Source: CAZNYN01 sp964577295 | Lineage (GTDB): Bacteria; Synergistota; Synergistia; Synergistales; Synergistaceae | Reading direction: 5' to 3' | Length of the DNA stretch: 64,000 nt | NCBI GenBank assembly: GCA_964577295.1 | Contig: CAZNYN010000004.1 | Span: 1-64,000, forward strand | Shown here: positions 45,168 through 54,582 of the stretch, one piece after another | Position numbering within the stretch: position 1 is the first letter of the stretch | How the letters are laid out: every line of letters starts with the position of its first letter | Position numbers and translations under genes: made by a program | Notes under the pieces: generated by a model | The model's input: the letters and a program-made list of their open reading frames with translations, nothing else | Databases searched by the model: none | What the model was told of the DNA's origin: nothing

Positions 45168-46492
45168 TAAATCCGCGGGAAGGCGACATGAGCGGAGCTT
45201 CTGTGTCTATGAGTGATGCCTCTTTTCCCTCTCCGCACAAAAGCGGGCTGGAATACGGAACTCCTGCCAGAGGTGTGTGGAATATAGTACATACTGGAAT
45301 GCTGATACCTGAAAGCCATCAGATATTCGTATGCGCTCAGGGGTGTCTGAGGGGAGTTGTCCTCACCGCAGCCGAGATGAATGCGTCAGACAGATTTTCC
45401 ACAATAGCTGTATGTGAGAATAATGTTCTGGAGGGCGACATGGAGGCTCTCATAATTGACGGCACGGAGGACATATTAAATAAACTTCCCAAAATGCCGA
45501 AAGCAGTTCTCATATTCACAAGCTGCATACATAAATTTATGGCTTGTGACCTTGATTTTGTCTATTCAAAGCTCAGAGAAAAATTTCCCGGTGTGGACTT
45601 CACAGATTGCTACATGACTCCGATAATGAGAAAAACATGGATATCTCCCGACAGCAAGATGAGAAGCCAGTTGTACTCACTTTTGAAACCTGCCGCAAAA
45701 GACAAAAAAATCGTAAATATAATAGGAAACAACTATCCTACTTATGAAAGCTCCGATTTCATCACGATGCTTAGAGGCGGAAATTATACTATAAGAGATA
45801 TATGCGGATGCAAAAGCTACTCGGAATATCAAAAAATGGCTCAAGCCTCGACAAACATAGTTTACACCCCAGCAGCACGTCCTGCTGCCGAAGCTCTTAA
45901 AGAACGCCTCGGACAGGATTACATATATATCCCTTTGAGCTATGGCAGCGGTGAAATTATTGACAGTTTGAAGCTTATGGCGGAGACATTCTCTCTTCGT
46001 CTGTCCGACATAGAAAATATGAAAGCTAAAGCGGAGGAAAGCATGGCTGAAACAGCGTCACTGCTTAAAGATACTCCCGTGGCAATAGACTATACCGCTA
46101 CGTCAAGGCCTCTAGGCCTTGCAAGGCTTCTATTAAGTTATGGAATAAAAGTCCGCTCCGTCTATGCCGATGTATTTATACAGGAAGAAAAGGAAGACTT
46201 TGATTGGCTGAAGAAAAATCACGGCACTCTCAAGCTCTATGCGACTCTCCACCCCAAAATGGGCATGATATCGCGCACAGAGGCTCTTGAGGAAGGCGGC
46301 ATCATGCTTGCTATAGGACAGAAAGCGGCGTACTTTACAGGCACAAGCCATTTTGTAAATATTTTGGAGGGCGGAGGCCTTTACGGGTTTGACGGAATAT
46401 GCAAAATATCCGAGATGATTCGTGACGCTTATCTGAATGAAAAGGATACAAAAGCAATAATTCAGGTTAAGGGATGGGGGTGCTGTTCTTGA
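45164..46492 (+). CDS. Nitrogenase component 1-like alpha (NifD-like) protein
   Basis: The 442-residue protein of the nitrogenase component 1 family keeps cysteines at 57 and 61 (FVCAQGCLRG) and 121 (FTSCIHKFMACD), which align with P-cluster ligands. By eye, Cys216 (CGCKSYSEY) and His396 (GTSHFVN...GLYGFDG) fall where NifD Cys275 and His442 hold FeMo-co. That suggests a bound metal cofactor, unlike BchN. The start overlaps NifH-like (ATGA); an ATG at 45188 after GGGAAGG is an alternative. Substrate unknown. Confidence 0.75.
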   Translation: MINPREGDMSGASVSMSDASFPSPHKSGLEYGTPARGVWNIVHTGMLIPESHQIFVCAQGCLRGVVLTAAEMNASDRFSTIAVCENNVLEGDMEALIIDGTEDILNKLPKMPKAVLIFTSCIHKFMACDLDFVYSKLREKFPGVDFTDCYMTPIMRKTWISPDSKMRSQLYSLLKPAAKDKKIVNIIGNNYPTYESSDFITMLRGGNYTIRDICGCKSYSEYQKMAQASTNIVYTPAARPAAEALKERLGQDYIYIPLSYGSGEIIDSLKLMAETFSLRLSDIENMKAKAEESMAETASLLKDTPVAIDYTATSRPLGLARLLLSYGIKVRSVYADVFIQEEKEDFDWLKKNHGTLKLYATLHPKMGMISRTEALEEGGIMLAIGQKAAYFTGTSHFVNILEGGGLYGFDGICKISEMIRDAYLNEKDTKAIIQVKGWGCCS

Positions 46493-47664
46493 GACAAACA
46501 GCAAGTATTCTCTCTACATACGCGGCTGATGTCTCCGGCGTATGTTCCGCGCTTTACGAAATGGGCGGCATGACTGTCATGCATGACGCGTCGGGCTGTA
46601 ACTCCACTTATAACACGCACGATGAGCCGCGCTGGTATGACATGCCCTCTATGGTCTACATCTCGGCTCTTTCCGAAACAGAAGCTATGCTTGGGGACGA
46701 GAGCAAAATTATAGACGACATTTCAGAAGCGGCCTTGGAGCTTAAACCGAGGTTTATAGCGATTGCGGGCACTCCGATTCCTATGATGATGGGAACAGAT
46801 TTCACCGGTATGGCCAAAGATATCGAGCAAAGAACAGGCATACCTGCTTTGGGTTTCGCAACCAACGGGATGCATTCATACTTATTGGGCGCGGGAGCGG
46901 CTTTCAAGTCTGCGGCGGAAAGATTCTGCCTCCGCAGTGTCAGAGCGAAGCCTCTTTCAAAAAGTCCCGTTATAAACCTTCTCGGGGCGACTCCTTTGGA
47001 TTTTTCCGTCACAGGCGGGATTCAGGCTATAAAAAAATTCTTTGAGGACGAAGGCTTTACGGTGCAAAGCACATGGGCCATGAACAGCTCGTGGGAGGAT
47101 ATGACTAATGCCGGAGCTGCTCATGTGAATATCGTGCTTTCGGCCTGCGCTCTGCCTCTCGCCGAAGTTCTAAAGTCTATTTACGGAACCCCCTATGTGG
47201 CCGGACTTCCTTACGGCAGAGGTTTTTCTTCAGCCTTGGCGGAGAAAGTAAGGAAAGCAGCTTCCGGATGCTATGAAGAAATGTCAGCCCCTCTATCTTC
47301 CTGCAACGGTGAAAAACCGATATACATAATAGGTGAGGCTGTTGCTTCCTCTTCAATAAAGAACGGACTGCAATATGATTACGGCATTAAGAATGTTCAT
47401 GTGATATCAGCCTTGGAGAACGGCTCATCCGTTCTCGATAAATCAGATTTTGAACTGTCCGAGGAGGATGACATATTTAAAATTCTTGCAGGAGGAGGCA
47501 CTGTTATTGCTGACCCGCTATACAAACCTGCGGCGGAAAGAGGCGGCGCAGAGTTTATAGCTTTGCCTCACGAAGGTTATTCGGGAAGAATCTTCCGCAG
47601 TGATATTCCCATTTTAGCGGGAGATTCATTTAATAAATGGATAGAAGGGAAGCTGGAGCTATGA
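46489..47664 (+). CDS. Nitrogenase component 1-like beta (NifK-like) protein
   Basis: The 391-residue partner has Cys19 and Cys37 (GVCSALYEMGG...DASGCNSTYN) matching two P-cluster ligands of NifK. The third ligand region reads IAIAGTPIPMMMGTDF, with no cysteine. The TTG at 46489 overlaps the previous stop (TTGA) after GGGGGTG. It should form a heterodimer or heterotetramer with the NifD-like protein. The family call is firm; the reaction is unknown. Confidence 0.75.
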   Translation: MRQTASILSTYAADVSGVCSALYEMGGMTVMHDASGCNSTYNTHDEPRWYDMPSMVYISALSETEAMLGDESKIIDDISEAALELKPRFIAIAGTPIPMMMGTDFTGMAKDIEQRTGIPALGFATNGMHSYLLGAGAAFKSAAERFCLRSVRAKPLSKSPVINLLGATPLDFSVTGGIQAIKKFFEDEGFTVQSTWAMNSSWEDMTNAGAAHVNIVLSACALPLAEVLKSIYGTPYVAGLPYGRGFSSALAEKVRKAASGCYEEMSAPLSSCNGEKPIYIIGEAVASSSIKNGLQYDYGIKNVHVISALENGSSVLDKSDFELSEEDDIFKILAGGGTVIADPLYKPAAERGGAEFIALPHEGYSGRIFRSDIPILAGDSFNKWIEGKLEL

Positions 47665-48800
47665 AAAAGACATCAACACTCATAATTTTGTTGGTATTCG
47701 TTGTGACAGGGCTGTTTCTGTTCAAAGATTCTTTCGGGAAAAAAGAGGACACGGCAAAGCTTCCTCCGTCTGAAACCATTACAATAGTCGATAATCTTGA
47801 CAATAAAGTTACAATGCCTAAGAAAATGGATAGAATAGCTGTAGCCGGAATCTTTCCGTTCCCGTCCATATTGAGCGTGTTCCTTGGCTCTGCGGAAAAA
47901 ATTGTCGGTATGCCTCCTGCCTCGATGAGCGCGGCAAAGGCAGGGCTGCTTGCGGAACTCTTCCCGGAAATATTAAAGGCCGATACATCTTTTACTTCCG
48001 GCGAAGATCTCAACATAGAAGAGCTTATCAAGCTGAAGCCTGATGTAGTATTCTACTCTTCGGGCAACGGAGAGTGGACAAAAATGTTTGCCGGTGCAGG
48101 AATTCCCGCTGTGGCTATTTCACCGCGCAAGTGGGACTATGATGTGCTGGAAACTTATGATAAGTGGATAGAGCTTTTAAGCGAGATGTTCCCAGAGAGC
48201 GCAAAAGCGAAGCAAGTATCTGCGTACAGCAAGGAGACCTATGACAAGATACAGAACAGAGTTAAAAATCTCAAAGAGAGCGAGAGAAAAAAAGTTCTCT
48301 TCCTCTTCCAATATGACGACCAGAAAATCGTAACATCAGGCAAACACTTCTTTGGGCAGTATTGGTGCGATGCCGTGGGAGCAAAGAATGCGGCTGAGGA
48401 GATAACTGTCGACAACGCCAACGCCAAGATAACGATGGAGCAGATATACAACTGGAATCCAGACGTTGTCTTCATCACAAACTTCACCCCGGCCATGCCG
48501 GATGACATCTACAGCGGCAAAATCGGCGGGCGGAGCTGGAATAATGTCAAAGCAGCAAAAACCGGAGATGTCTACAAAATGCCGCTAGGCTCCTACAGAA
48601 GCTACACGCCCGGTGCTGATACGCCCGTAACCCTGCTTTGGCTTGCTCAGAAGGTATATCCCGAACTTTTTAAAGATATAAATATAGAAAAAGAGGTAAA
48701 GGATTATTACAGCAAGCTTTACGGAATAGAGCTGACAGAGGAGCAGATAAAACGCATGTACAGTCCTGGTGCTAAGGCTGCCGAAGGATTTAAAAATTAA
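47661..48800 (+). CDS. FecB/BtuF-type ABC transporter substrate-binding protein
   Basis: The 379-residue receptor has an N-terminal hydrophobic segment (STLIILLVFVVTGLFLF) without a lipobox cysteine, so it may be membrane-anchored. The helical-backbone fold of iron-siderophore/heme/cobalamin receptors is seen in RIAVAGIFPFPSILSVFLG, EELIKLKPDVVFYSS and WNPDVVFITNF. It overlaps the NifK-like gene by 4 bases. Ligand could be an iron chelate, corrinoid or other metal complex. Confidence 0.82.
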   Translation: MKKTSTLIILLVFVVTGLFLFKDSFGKKEDTAKLPPSETITIVDNLDNKVTMPKKMDRIAVAGIFPFPSILSVFLGSAEKIVGMPPASMSAAKAGLLAELFPEILKADTSFTSGEDLNIEELIKLKPDVVFYSSGNGEWTKMFAGAGIPAVAISPRKWDYDVLETYDKWIELLSEMFPESAKAKQVSAYSKETYDKIQNRVKNLKESERKKVLFLFQYDDQKIVTSGKHFFGQYWCDAVGAKNAAEEITVDNANAKITMEQIYNWNPDVVFITNFTPAMPDDIYSGKIGGRSWNNVKAAKTGDVYKMPLGSYRSYTPGADTPVTLLWLAQKVYPELFKDINIEKEVKDYYSKLYGIELTEEQIKRMYSPGAKAAEGFKN

Positions 48801-48819
48801 ACGGCGTGCGGTTTTGGTG

Positions 48820-49833
48820 ATGACGAAGCAAAGGAAAGATTTCTTTTGGACGTTGGGAACGGCAGCAGTTCTTATTCTGCTCTCTGCTGCCGCTGTGACC
48901 ATGGGGCGCTACTCTGTCAGCATGGAGGAGTTGGGCGCTGTTTTCTTCCCGTCTTTCTTTAAGAGCGTCAATCCTGCCCCTGCGGTCTATGATGTGATAT
49001 TCAACATAAGAATGCCCAGAGTTATTCTTGCCGTTTTGGCAGGGGCTGGGCTGGCTGTATCGGGCGGAGCTTTTCAGGCGATATTTTCAAATCCTCTTGC
49101 TACACCCGATACTTTGGGAGTCGCAACAGGGGCGTCGTTTGGGGCAGTGCTTGGCATATTGCTGGGAATGCCTTCCTCCGCGGTTCAGCTTTTTGCCCTT
49201 CTCTCGGGGCTGGCTGCCGTGGCGATAGTCTATTTTGTAAGCAGGGTGAGAGGTTCGTCCTCAATCATAATGATAATTTTGGCAGGTATGGTAGTAAGCG
49301 CTCTCTTTTCAGCGCTTGTATCCATGGTCAAATTTACGGCCGACCCTCAGGATGTCCTGCCGGCTGTCACATTTTGGCTTATGGGAAGCCTCTCTTCCGC
49401 TACAAAAAAGACCTTGGTCATAGGCTCTCCCCTAATAATAGCGGGAACTTTCACTATATATCTGCTGCGCTGGAAGCTCAACGCCATGACATTAAGCGAG
49501 GATGAAGCCCTCTCTTTGGGGATACCGGTCAAGGTTATAAGAATGGCTGTAATAATCTCGGCGGCTATGATAACAGCCTCCGTTGTATCCATGTGCGGAC
49601 TTATAGGGTGGGTAGGGCTGCTCATTCCCCACATGGCGCGCATGATATTCGGCAATGACAACAGATATGTCATCCCCGCGTCTGTCGGATTCGGAGGTAT
49701 CTTTATGCTGGTAATTGACACCGTGGCACGATGTGCCATGCCGTCTGAGATACCTGCTTCAATATTGACATCAGTCATAGGCGCGCCCTTTTTTATAGCT
49801 CTGCTTCGCAGAACAGGCGGTATAAAAGCATGA
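48820..49833 (+). CDS. FecCD/BtuC-family ABC transporter permease
   Basis: The 337-residue permease has about nine to ten spans and the FecCD hallmarks RMPRVILAVLAGAGLAVSGGAFQ, NPLATPDTLGVATGASFGA and GLIGWVGLLIPHMARM. It imports the ligand captured by the receptor. The start is uncertain (ATG at 48820, or GTG at 48817). It overlaps the ATPase gene by 4 bases. Confidence 0.88.
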   Translation: MTKQRKDFFWTLGTAAVLILLSAAAVTMGRYSVSMEELGAVFFPSFFKSVNPAPAVYDVIFNIRMPRVILAVLAGAGLAVSGGAFQAIFSNPLATPDTLGVATGASFGAVLGILLGMPSSAVQLFALLSGLAAVAIVYFVSRVRGSSSIIMIILAGMVVSALFSALVSMVKFTADPQDVLPAVTFWLMGSLSSATKKTLVIGSPLIIAGTFTIYLLRWKLNAMTLSEDEALSLGIPVKVIRMAVIISAAMITASVVSMCGLIGWVGLLIPHMARMIFGNDNRYVIPASVGFGGIFMLVIDTVARCAMPSEIPASILTSVIGAPFFIALLRRTGGIKA

Positions 49834-50891
49834 TATTTGAAGTCAAGGGCGGTTCCTATTCATATGACGGAAAGAACGATGTATTTAATAACATATCCTT
49901 TTCCGTAAGCGAGCCTGAAATTCTCTCAATTCTAGGTGCCAACGGAGCGGGAAAAACAACTCTTATGAAGTGTATGATAGGACTTTTGCGCTGGGCCGGC
50001 GGAAGTTCCTTTATAGACGGATGCGACATAAGAAATATGGCGGCTAAAGCTTTTTGGAAAAGGGTCGGTTATGTGCCTCAGGCAAAACAGACCTCGTTTG
50101 TATATACTGTGGGAGAGTTGGCATTGCTCGGAAGAAATCCCCACCTCGGCGAATTTGCCATGCCGCGCGAGAAGGATTTTAAAATTGTTGATGAAGCTCT
50201 CGATATTTTAGGTATACTTCATTTGAAGGATAAACTTTGCAGCAGAATCAGCGGGGGGGAATACCAGCTCGCGGTGATAGCAAGAGCCGTGGCGGCAAAG
50301 CCCTCACTTCTCGTGCTTGATGAGCCTGAATCGAACCTTGATTTTAAAAATCAAATGCTTGTTCTGAGAAGCATATCGATGCTATGCAAAGAGCGCGATA
50401 TGTCCGCTGTGATAAACACACATTATCCGGAACACGCTCTTGATATATCGCAGAAAGCACTTCTGCTGATGCCTGACAAAAAAGTTATTTTCGGAGAAAG
50501 TGCGGAAGTGCTGCATGAAAAAAATTTGCAGTCGGCTTTTGATGTGCCTGTTCACATACACAGATTCAGGCTTGGAAAGAAAGAATATGCATGCATCCTA
50601 CCTATGGAGGAAGAAACATGCGAACTTACGGAAAGGGTTGTTCAAATGGAGACAAGAATAGCGCAGATAGGAATAATAGTGGAAGACCCCGATGCGGTCG
50701 AAAAGATAAACTCCCTGCTTCACGAGTACAGCAAATATATTGTCGGCAGAATGGGGCTGCCGTATAAAGAACGCAACATTTCTATTATAAGTGTGATACT
50801 CGATGCACCGAATGACGTAATAAGCGCTGTATCGGGAAAACTGGGAATGTACCCGGGGGTAAGCGCAAAGACAGTGTACTCCAAAATTTAA
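49830..50891 (+). CDS. FecE-type ABC ATPase fused to a TM1266 hydrogenase-regulator domain
   Basis: Residues 1-225 form an ABC ATPase: Walker A GANGAGKTT, Q-loop VPQAKQ, signature ISGGEYQL, Walker B LLVLDEPESNLD and switch NTHYPEH. A linker follows. Residues 273-353 (TRIAQIGIIVEDPDAV ... GRMGLPYKERNISIISV ... SGKLGMYPGVSAKTVYSK) match the stand-alone TM1266 'iron-only hydrogenase system regulator' family, an ACT-like fold. The fusion could let the importer sense a ligand tied to H-cluster or cofactor assembly. I know of no characterised protein with this layout. Confidence 0.85.
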   Translation: MIFEVKGGSYSYDGKNDVFNNISFSVSEPEILSILGANGAGKTTLMKCMIGLLRWAGGSSFIDGCDIRNMAAKAFWKRVGYVPQAKQTSFVYTVGELALLGRNPHLGEFAMPREKDFKIVDEALDILGILHLKDKLCSRISGGEYQLAVIARAVAAKPSLLVLDEPESNLDFKNQMLVLRSISMLCKERDMSAVINTHYPEHALDISQKALLLMPDKKVIFGESAEVLHEKNLQSAFDVPVHIHRFRLGKKEYACILPMEEETCELTERVVQMETRIAQIGIIVEDPDAVEKINSLLHEYSKYIVGRMGLPYKERNISIISVILDAPNDVISAVSGKLGMYPGVSAKTVYSKI

Positions 50892-50997
50892 GAGGTTTTT
50901 GCCCTTTTTTATATCAGAACTTGCAAAGTTTGCTCTGTTGGGGGTAAACTTCAAACGGTACGTAAACTTCAGCAAAAATGATATGGGTGGGATTTTT

Positions 50998-52179
50998 ATG
51001 TCGGAAGATATATTTGCACAGTCGCTTAAAATGCACAGGGAGCTCAAAGGAAAACTCAACATAGATTGCCGCAGAGAGATAAAAAGCATGGAAGATCTCT
51101 CCTTGGTATACACCCCGGGCGTCGCCGAGCCTTGCCGTGAAATAGAGCGCGACAGAGATGCTATCTGGGATGTGACAATGAAGAACAATCTTGTCGCGGT
51201 TATCACGGACGGAACAGCCGTTCTCGGACTGGGAGATATCGGCCCTGCCGCCTCGCTGCCAGTAATGGAGGGCAAGAGCTGCCTCTTCAAGAGATTTGCA
51301 GGCATAGACTCAATCCCGCTTGCGGTTGACACAAAAGATGTCGATGAATTTGTCGATACCGTAGCCAGAATAGCAGTCTCCTTCGGAGGTATAAATCTTG
51401 AGGACATATCGGCCCCCAGCTGCTTTGAAATAGAGCGCAGACTTCAGGATAGGCTTGATATACCGGTATTCCACGATGATCAGCACGGAACCGCTGTCAT
51501 TGCTCTTGCCGCCTACAAAAACGCACTTCGCCTTGTAGGCAAAAAATTAGACGAGGCTCGCCTTGTCATAAACGGAGCCGGCGCGGCGGGAAGCTCAATA
51601 GCCAGATATTTCCTGTCGGCAGGTGTCAAAAATATCGTAATGTGCGATATCAACGGCGCTCTCTGCGAAGGCTTTGAAGAAGGGCTGAACAGCGCCCAGA
51701 TCGAACTCTCCAAAATTACCAACCCGGATATAATGCGCGGAACTCTTGCCGATGTCATAAAAGGAGCAGACGCTTTCTTGGGAGTATCTCGCCCCGGACT
51801 TTTGACAGGCGCTATGGTCAGGACAATGGCTGACAAAGCCGTGGTCTTTGCAATGGCAAACCCCACTCCCGAAATATTCCCGTACGAAGCTCTTGCCGCA
51901 GGCGCAGCAGTAGTAGCCACAGGCCGCAGTGATTTCCCGAATCAGGTCAACAACTGCCTCGGCTTCCCAGGAATTTTCAAGGGAGCTCTTGATGTTCGCG
52001 CCCGCAGAATAAACGAAGAGATGAAGCTTGCTGCTTCAGAGGCTCTTTCCTCACTGGTATCGGACAGAGAGCTCTCAAATGAATATATCATCCCGAGCGC
52101 CCTTGACCCCAGAGTTGTTCCCGCAGTGGCAAAAGCAGTTGCGGATGCCGCCGTGAAAACAAAGGTCGCGAGAATATAG
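50998..52179 (+). CDS. Malic enzyme (NAD(P)-dependent)
   Basis: The 393-residue enzyme converts malate to pyruvate and CO2. The segments SLVYTPGVAEPCREI, PVFHDDQHGTAVIAL, the Rossmann VINGAGAAGSSIA and MANPTPEIFP are typical of the short bacterial type. The ATG at 50998 follows GGGTGGG; the upstream in-frame extension is not credible. It lies about 100 bases after the ABC ATPase and is probably a separate function. Confidence 0.93.
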   Translation: MSEDIFAQSLKMHRELKGKLNIDCRREIKSMEDLSLVYTPGVAEPCREIERDRDAIWDVTMKNNLVAVITDGTAVLGLGDIGPAASLPVMEGKSCLFKRFAGIDSIPLAVDTKDVDEFVDTVARIAVSFGGINLEDISAPSCFEIERRLQDRLDIPVFHDDQHGTAVIALAAYKNALRLVGKKLDEARLVINGAGAAGSSIARYFLSAGVKNIVMCDINGALCEGFEEGLNSAQIELSKITNPDIMRGTLADVIKGADAFLGVSRPGLLTGAMVRTMADKAVVFAMANPTPEIFPYEALAAGAAVVATGRSDFPNQVNNCLGFPGIFKGALDVRARRINEEMKLAASEALSSLVSDRELSNEYIIPSALDPRVVPAVAKAVADAAVKTKVARI

Positions 52180-52210
52180 CTTGATCAAAAGTGGGGAGGC
52201 GCAGAGAGCA

Positions 52211-53431
52211 ATGCTATTTTTGGACAGTAAACTAGCTAAAGAAACAGCGGAAAAATTCGGCACTCCTCTTTATGTTTATGACGAGAGAGTACTGCGCCAA
52301 AGGTGCGGAGATCTTATGAACTCTTTCGGCGGAAGACTGCACCCGAGCTACTCTGCAAAAGCAAATTCCAACATTGCTCTTCTGAAAATTATAAGAGAAG
52401 AGGGACTTCGTGCAGATGCTATGTCACCTGGCGAAATATTCACTCTGCAAAAGGCGGGTTTTGCACCCGAAGAAATATTTTACATAGGCAACAACGTCTC
52501 TGCGGAGGAAATGCTCTATGCGGCAGAGAGAGGCATACTTGTAAGCGTAGACTCTCTCTCCCAGCTTGAAACCTTCGGAAAAATCAACAGAGGCGGAAAA
52601 GTCGCAATGCGCTTTAATCCCGGCCTCGGAGCGGGACACTGCGACAAAGTTGTGACTGCGGGGCATGAGACAAAATTCGGCATACAGGCGGAATTCTGCG
52701 CCGAAGCCAAAGAGATTCTCGCCGAGTATGAACTTGAAGCGGTAGGGATAAATCAGCACATAGGCTCCCTGTTTCTCGACCCGTCACCTTATGTCGAAGC
52801 GGCAGGCAATTTGCTTCAAATGGTGCTGACTCACTTCCCCGGACTGAAATTTGTCGATTTTGGCGGAGGCTTCGGAGTCCCTTACAAAAGCGGCGAAAAA
52901 CGCCTCGACTTTACCCTGCTGCGGGAGCTGCTTCTGCCTCTGTTGGATAAATTTACGGAGCAATATGACAACAAAGAAATAATTTTTAAATGTGAGCCTG
53001 GCAGGTATGTCGCAGCGGAATGCGGTGTTGTGCTCGGAAGAGTTCATTCGATAAAAGAAAATTACGGCAATGTCTATGTAGGAACTGACATAGGCTTCAA
53101 CGTACTTGCTCGTCCCCTAATATACGATTCGTACCATGAAATCAGCGTGTTGCCTGAGCAGTCGTCTGGGAAAGAGTACGAAGGAAATCTGTCTGTTGTC
53201 GGAAATATTTGTGAAAGCGGAGATATCTTGGCAAAAGGAAGAGATATAGGAAAAGTCAAAGAGGGAGATATCGTCGTTGTCTCAAATGCGGGAGCATACG
53301 GCTACTCTATGGCATCAAACTACAACTGCCGCCTCCGTCCCGCCGAAGTTCTGATAAGAGAAGACGGAAGAGTTGAACTGATAAGAGAAAGAGACTCTTT
53401 AGAAAGCCTGCTGCAAAATTTTCCCCAATAA
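52211..53431 (+). CDS. lysA: Diaminopimelate decarboxylase
   Basis: The 406-residue PLP enzyme makes lysine from meso-diaminopimelate. The PLP lysine is in PSYSAKANSN, with GINQHIGSLF, the phosphate-binding FGGGFGVPY and CEPGRYVAAECG. I chose the ATG at 52211; a TTG at 52181 lacks a ribosome site. It is followed by a strong terminator. Confidence 0.93.
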   Translation: MLFLDSKLAKETAEKFGTPLYVYDERVLRQRCGDLMNSFGGRLHPSYSAKANSNIALLKIIREEGLRADAMSPGEIFTLQKAGFAPEEIFYIGNNVSAEEMLYAAERGILVSVDSLSQLETFGKINRGGKVAMRFNPGLGAGHCDKVVTAGHETKFGIQAEFCAEAKEILAEYELEAVGINQHIGSLFLDPSPYVEAAGNLLQMVLTHFPGLKFVDFGGGFGVPYKSGEKRLDFTLLRELLLPLLDKFTEQYDNKEIIFKCEPGRYVAAECGVVLGRVHSIKENYGNVYVGTDIGFNVLARPLIYDSYHEISVLPEQSSGKEYEGNLSVVGNICESGDILAKGRDIGKVKEGDIVVVSNAGAYGYSMASNYNCRLRPAEVLIREDGRVELIRERDSLESLLQNFPQ

Positions 53432-53438
53432 TAAAAAA

Positions 53439-53466
53439 GAGCCCCCTGCAAAAGGGGCTCTTTTTT
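53439..53466. terminator. Bidirectional terminator after lysA
   Basis: GAGCCCC and GGGGCTC form a 7-base stem extended by A-run and T-run on either side (AAAAAA before, TTTTTT after). It separates convergent lysA and the PQQ-repeat gene. Confidence 0.9.
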
Positions 53467-53478
53467 ATATAGATAGAG

Positions 53479-54582
53479 TTACTTTAAAGTGCATACCTTC
53501 CCATCAGCGCCTGCTATGACAATTCTGTCTCCCGCTATTGCGGGCGATGTCACTACATCAGCTTTAAAGGGAGCTCTCCATACAACTGCGCCTGTGGCGT
53601 CGTCAAGGCAGACAAGCACATCGCTGTTAGTTCCGAAGAATACTCTGTTTGCAAAGCCCGCGGGGGAGGAGTAGACAGATTCATTAGCCTTGTAATTCCA
53701 GACAAGGCTGCCTGTCTTTGCATCAACAGCGTTGACCCAGCCTTTGATATTTCCGAAGATAACCTTTCCGTTCTGGACAAGGGGAGATGTCTCTATCTGA
53801 GCCTTGGAATCAAATTTCCATATTACGGCCTGATGCTTTATCCTCGCGCAGTAGAGCTTTCCGTCCTGGCTTGTAAAGTAAAGATGACCGTCGGCCACTG
53901 CAGGAGCAGCCTTAATGACTCCTCCGACCACCGCGCGCCACTTCATTGCGCCTGTGGCCGCATCGATTGCAAACATTTTGCCCTCGTCGTTGCCGACATA
54001 GACAACTCCGCCTGCGACAACAGGAGAGCCCTGAACTGCGCGCTCTGTCTTAAACTTCCACTTCTGCCAGCCTGTCTTGATATTGACGGCATAGACATAT
54101 CCGTCATTTGAACCGAAATAGACAACACCGTCAGCCACGGCCGGGGATGAGTGTACACTGTTGTGAGTTGTAAATTTCCATATCATCTGCCCAGTAGCGG
54201 CATTTATGCAGTACATCTTGCCGTCGTAGCTTCCGACAAAAAGTTTGCCGTCAACAACAGCCGGCGATGATGCAACCCAGTTCCCTGTGTGGAATGTCCA
54301 GACGATATCTCCGTTTCTTATGTCGAGGGCATATATACTGCCGTCATTAGAGCCTATAATGGCAAGAGTGCCGTATATGGCAGGCGACGACTGTATTGCA
54401 TCAGGCAGCTTCACAGTCCAGTCTTTAACTCCGGTAAATGATGTCTTTGACTCACTTGTGCTGAGAGAGCCGGTTCTGTTGCCGTTTGCCCTGAACATCG
54501 GCCAGTCCTGAGCGTAGGACGAATTTGCCGCCAACAGCAGCAAGAATGCGGTAATGATTATTTTCTTCGAAAAAAGTTTCAT
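53479..54582 (-). CDS. Secreted PQQ-repeat beta-propeller protein (BamB-like)
   Basis: The 367-residue protein has a signal peptide (ITAFLLLLAANSSYAQD) and about seven repeats of roughly 40 residues, each like SSPAVADGVVYFGSNDGYVYAVN followed by a Trp-containing strand. These build a beta-propeller. It may scaffold outer-membrane assembly like BamB, or bind a cofactor; I see no catalytic set of a quinoprotein dehydrogenase. I chose the ATG at 54582, 9 bases after AGAGGT. Confidence 0.8.
   Translation of the reverse strand: MKLFSKKIIITAFLLLLAANSSYAQDWPMFRANGNRTGSLSTSESKTSFTGVKDWTVKLPDAIQSSPAIYGTLAIIGSNDGSIYALDIRNGDIVWTFHTGNWVASSPAVVDGKLFVGSYDGKMYCINAATGQMIWKFTTHNSVHSSPAVADGVVYFGSNDGYVYAVNIKTGWQKWKFKTERAVQGSPVVAGGVVYVGNDEGKMFAIDAATGAMKWRAVVGGVIKAAPAVADGHLYFTSQDGKLYCARIKHQAVIWKFDSKAQIETSPLVQNGKVIFGNIKGWVNAVDAKTGSLVWNYKANESVYSSPAGFANRVFFGTNSDVLVCLDDATGAVVWRAPFKADVVTSPAIAGDRIVIAGADGKVCTLK

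Noticed and set aside
44403..47664. True nitrogenase for nitrogen fixation
   Set aside because: No nifE/N/B or other nif assembly genes are adjacent, the proteins are short, and a P-cluster ligand is missing in the K-like subunit.
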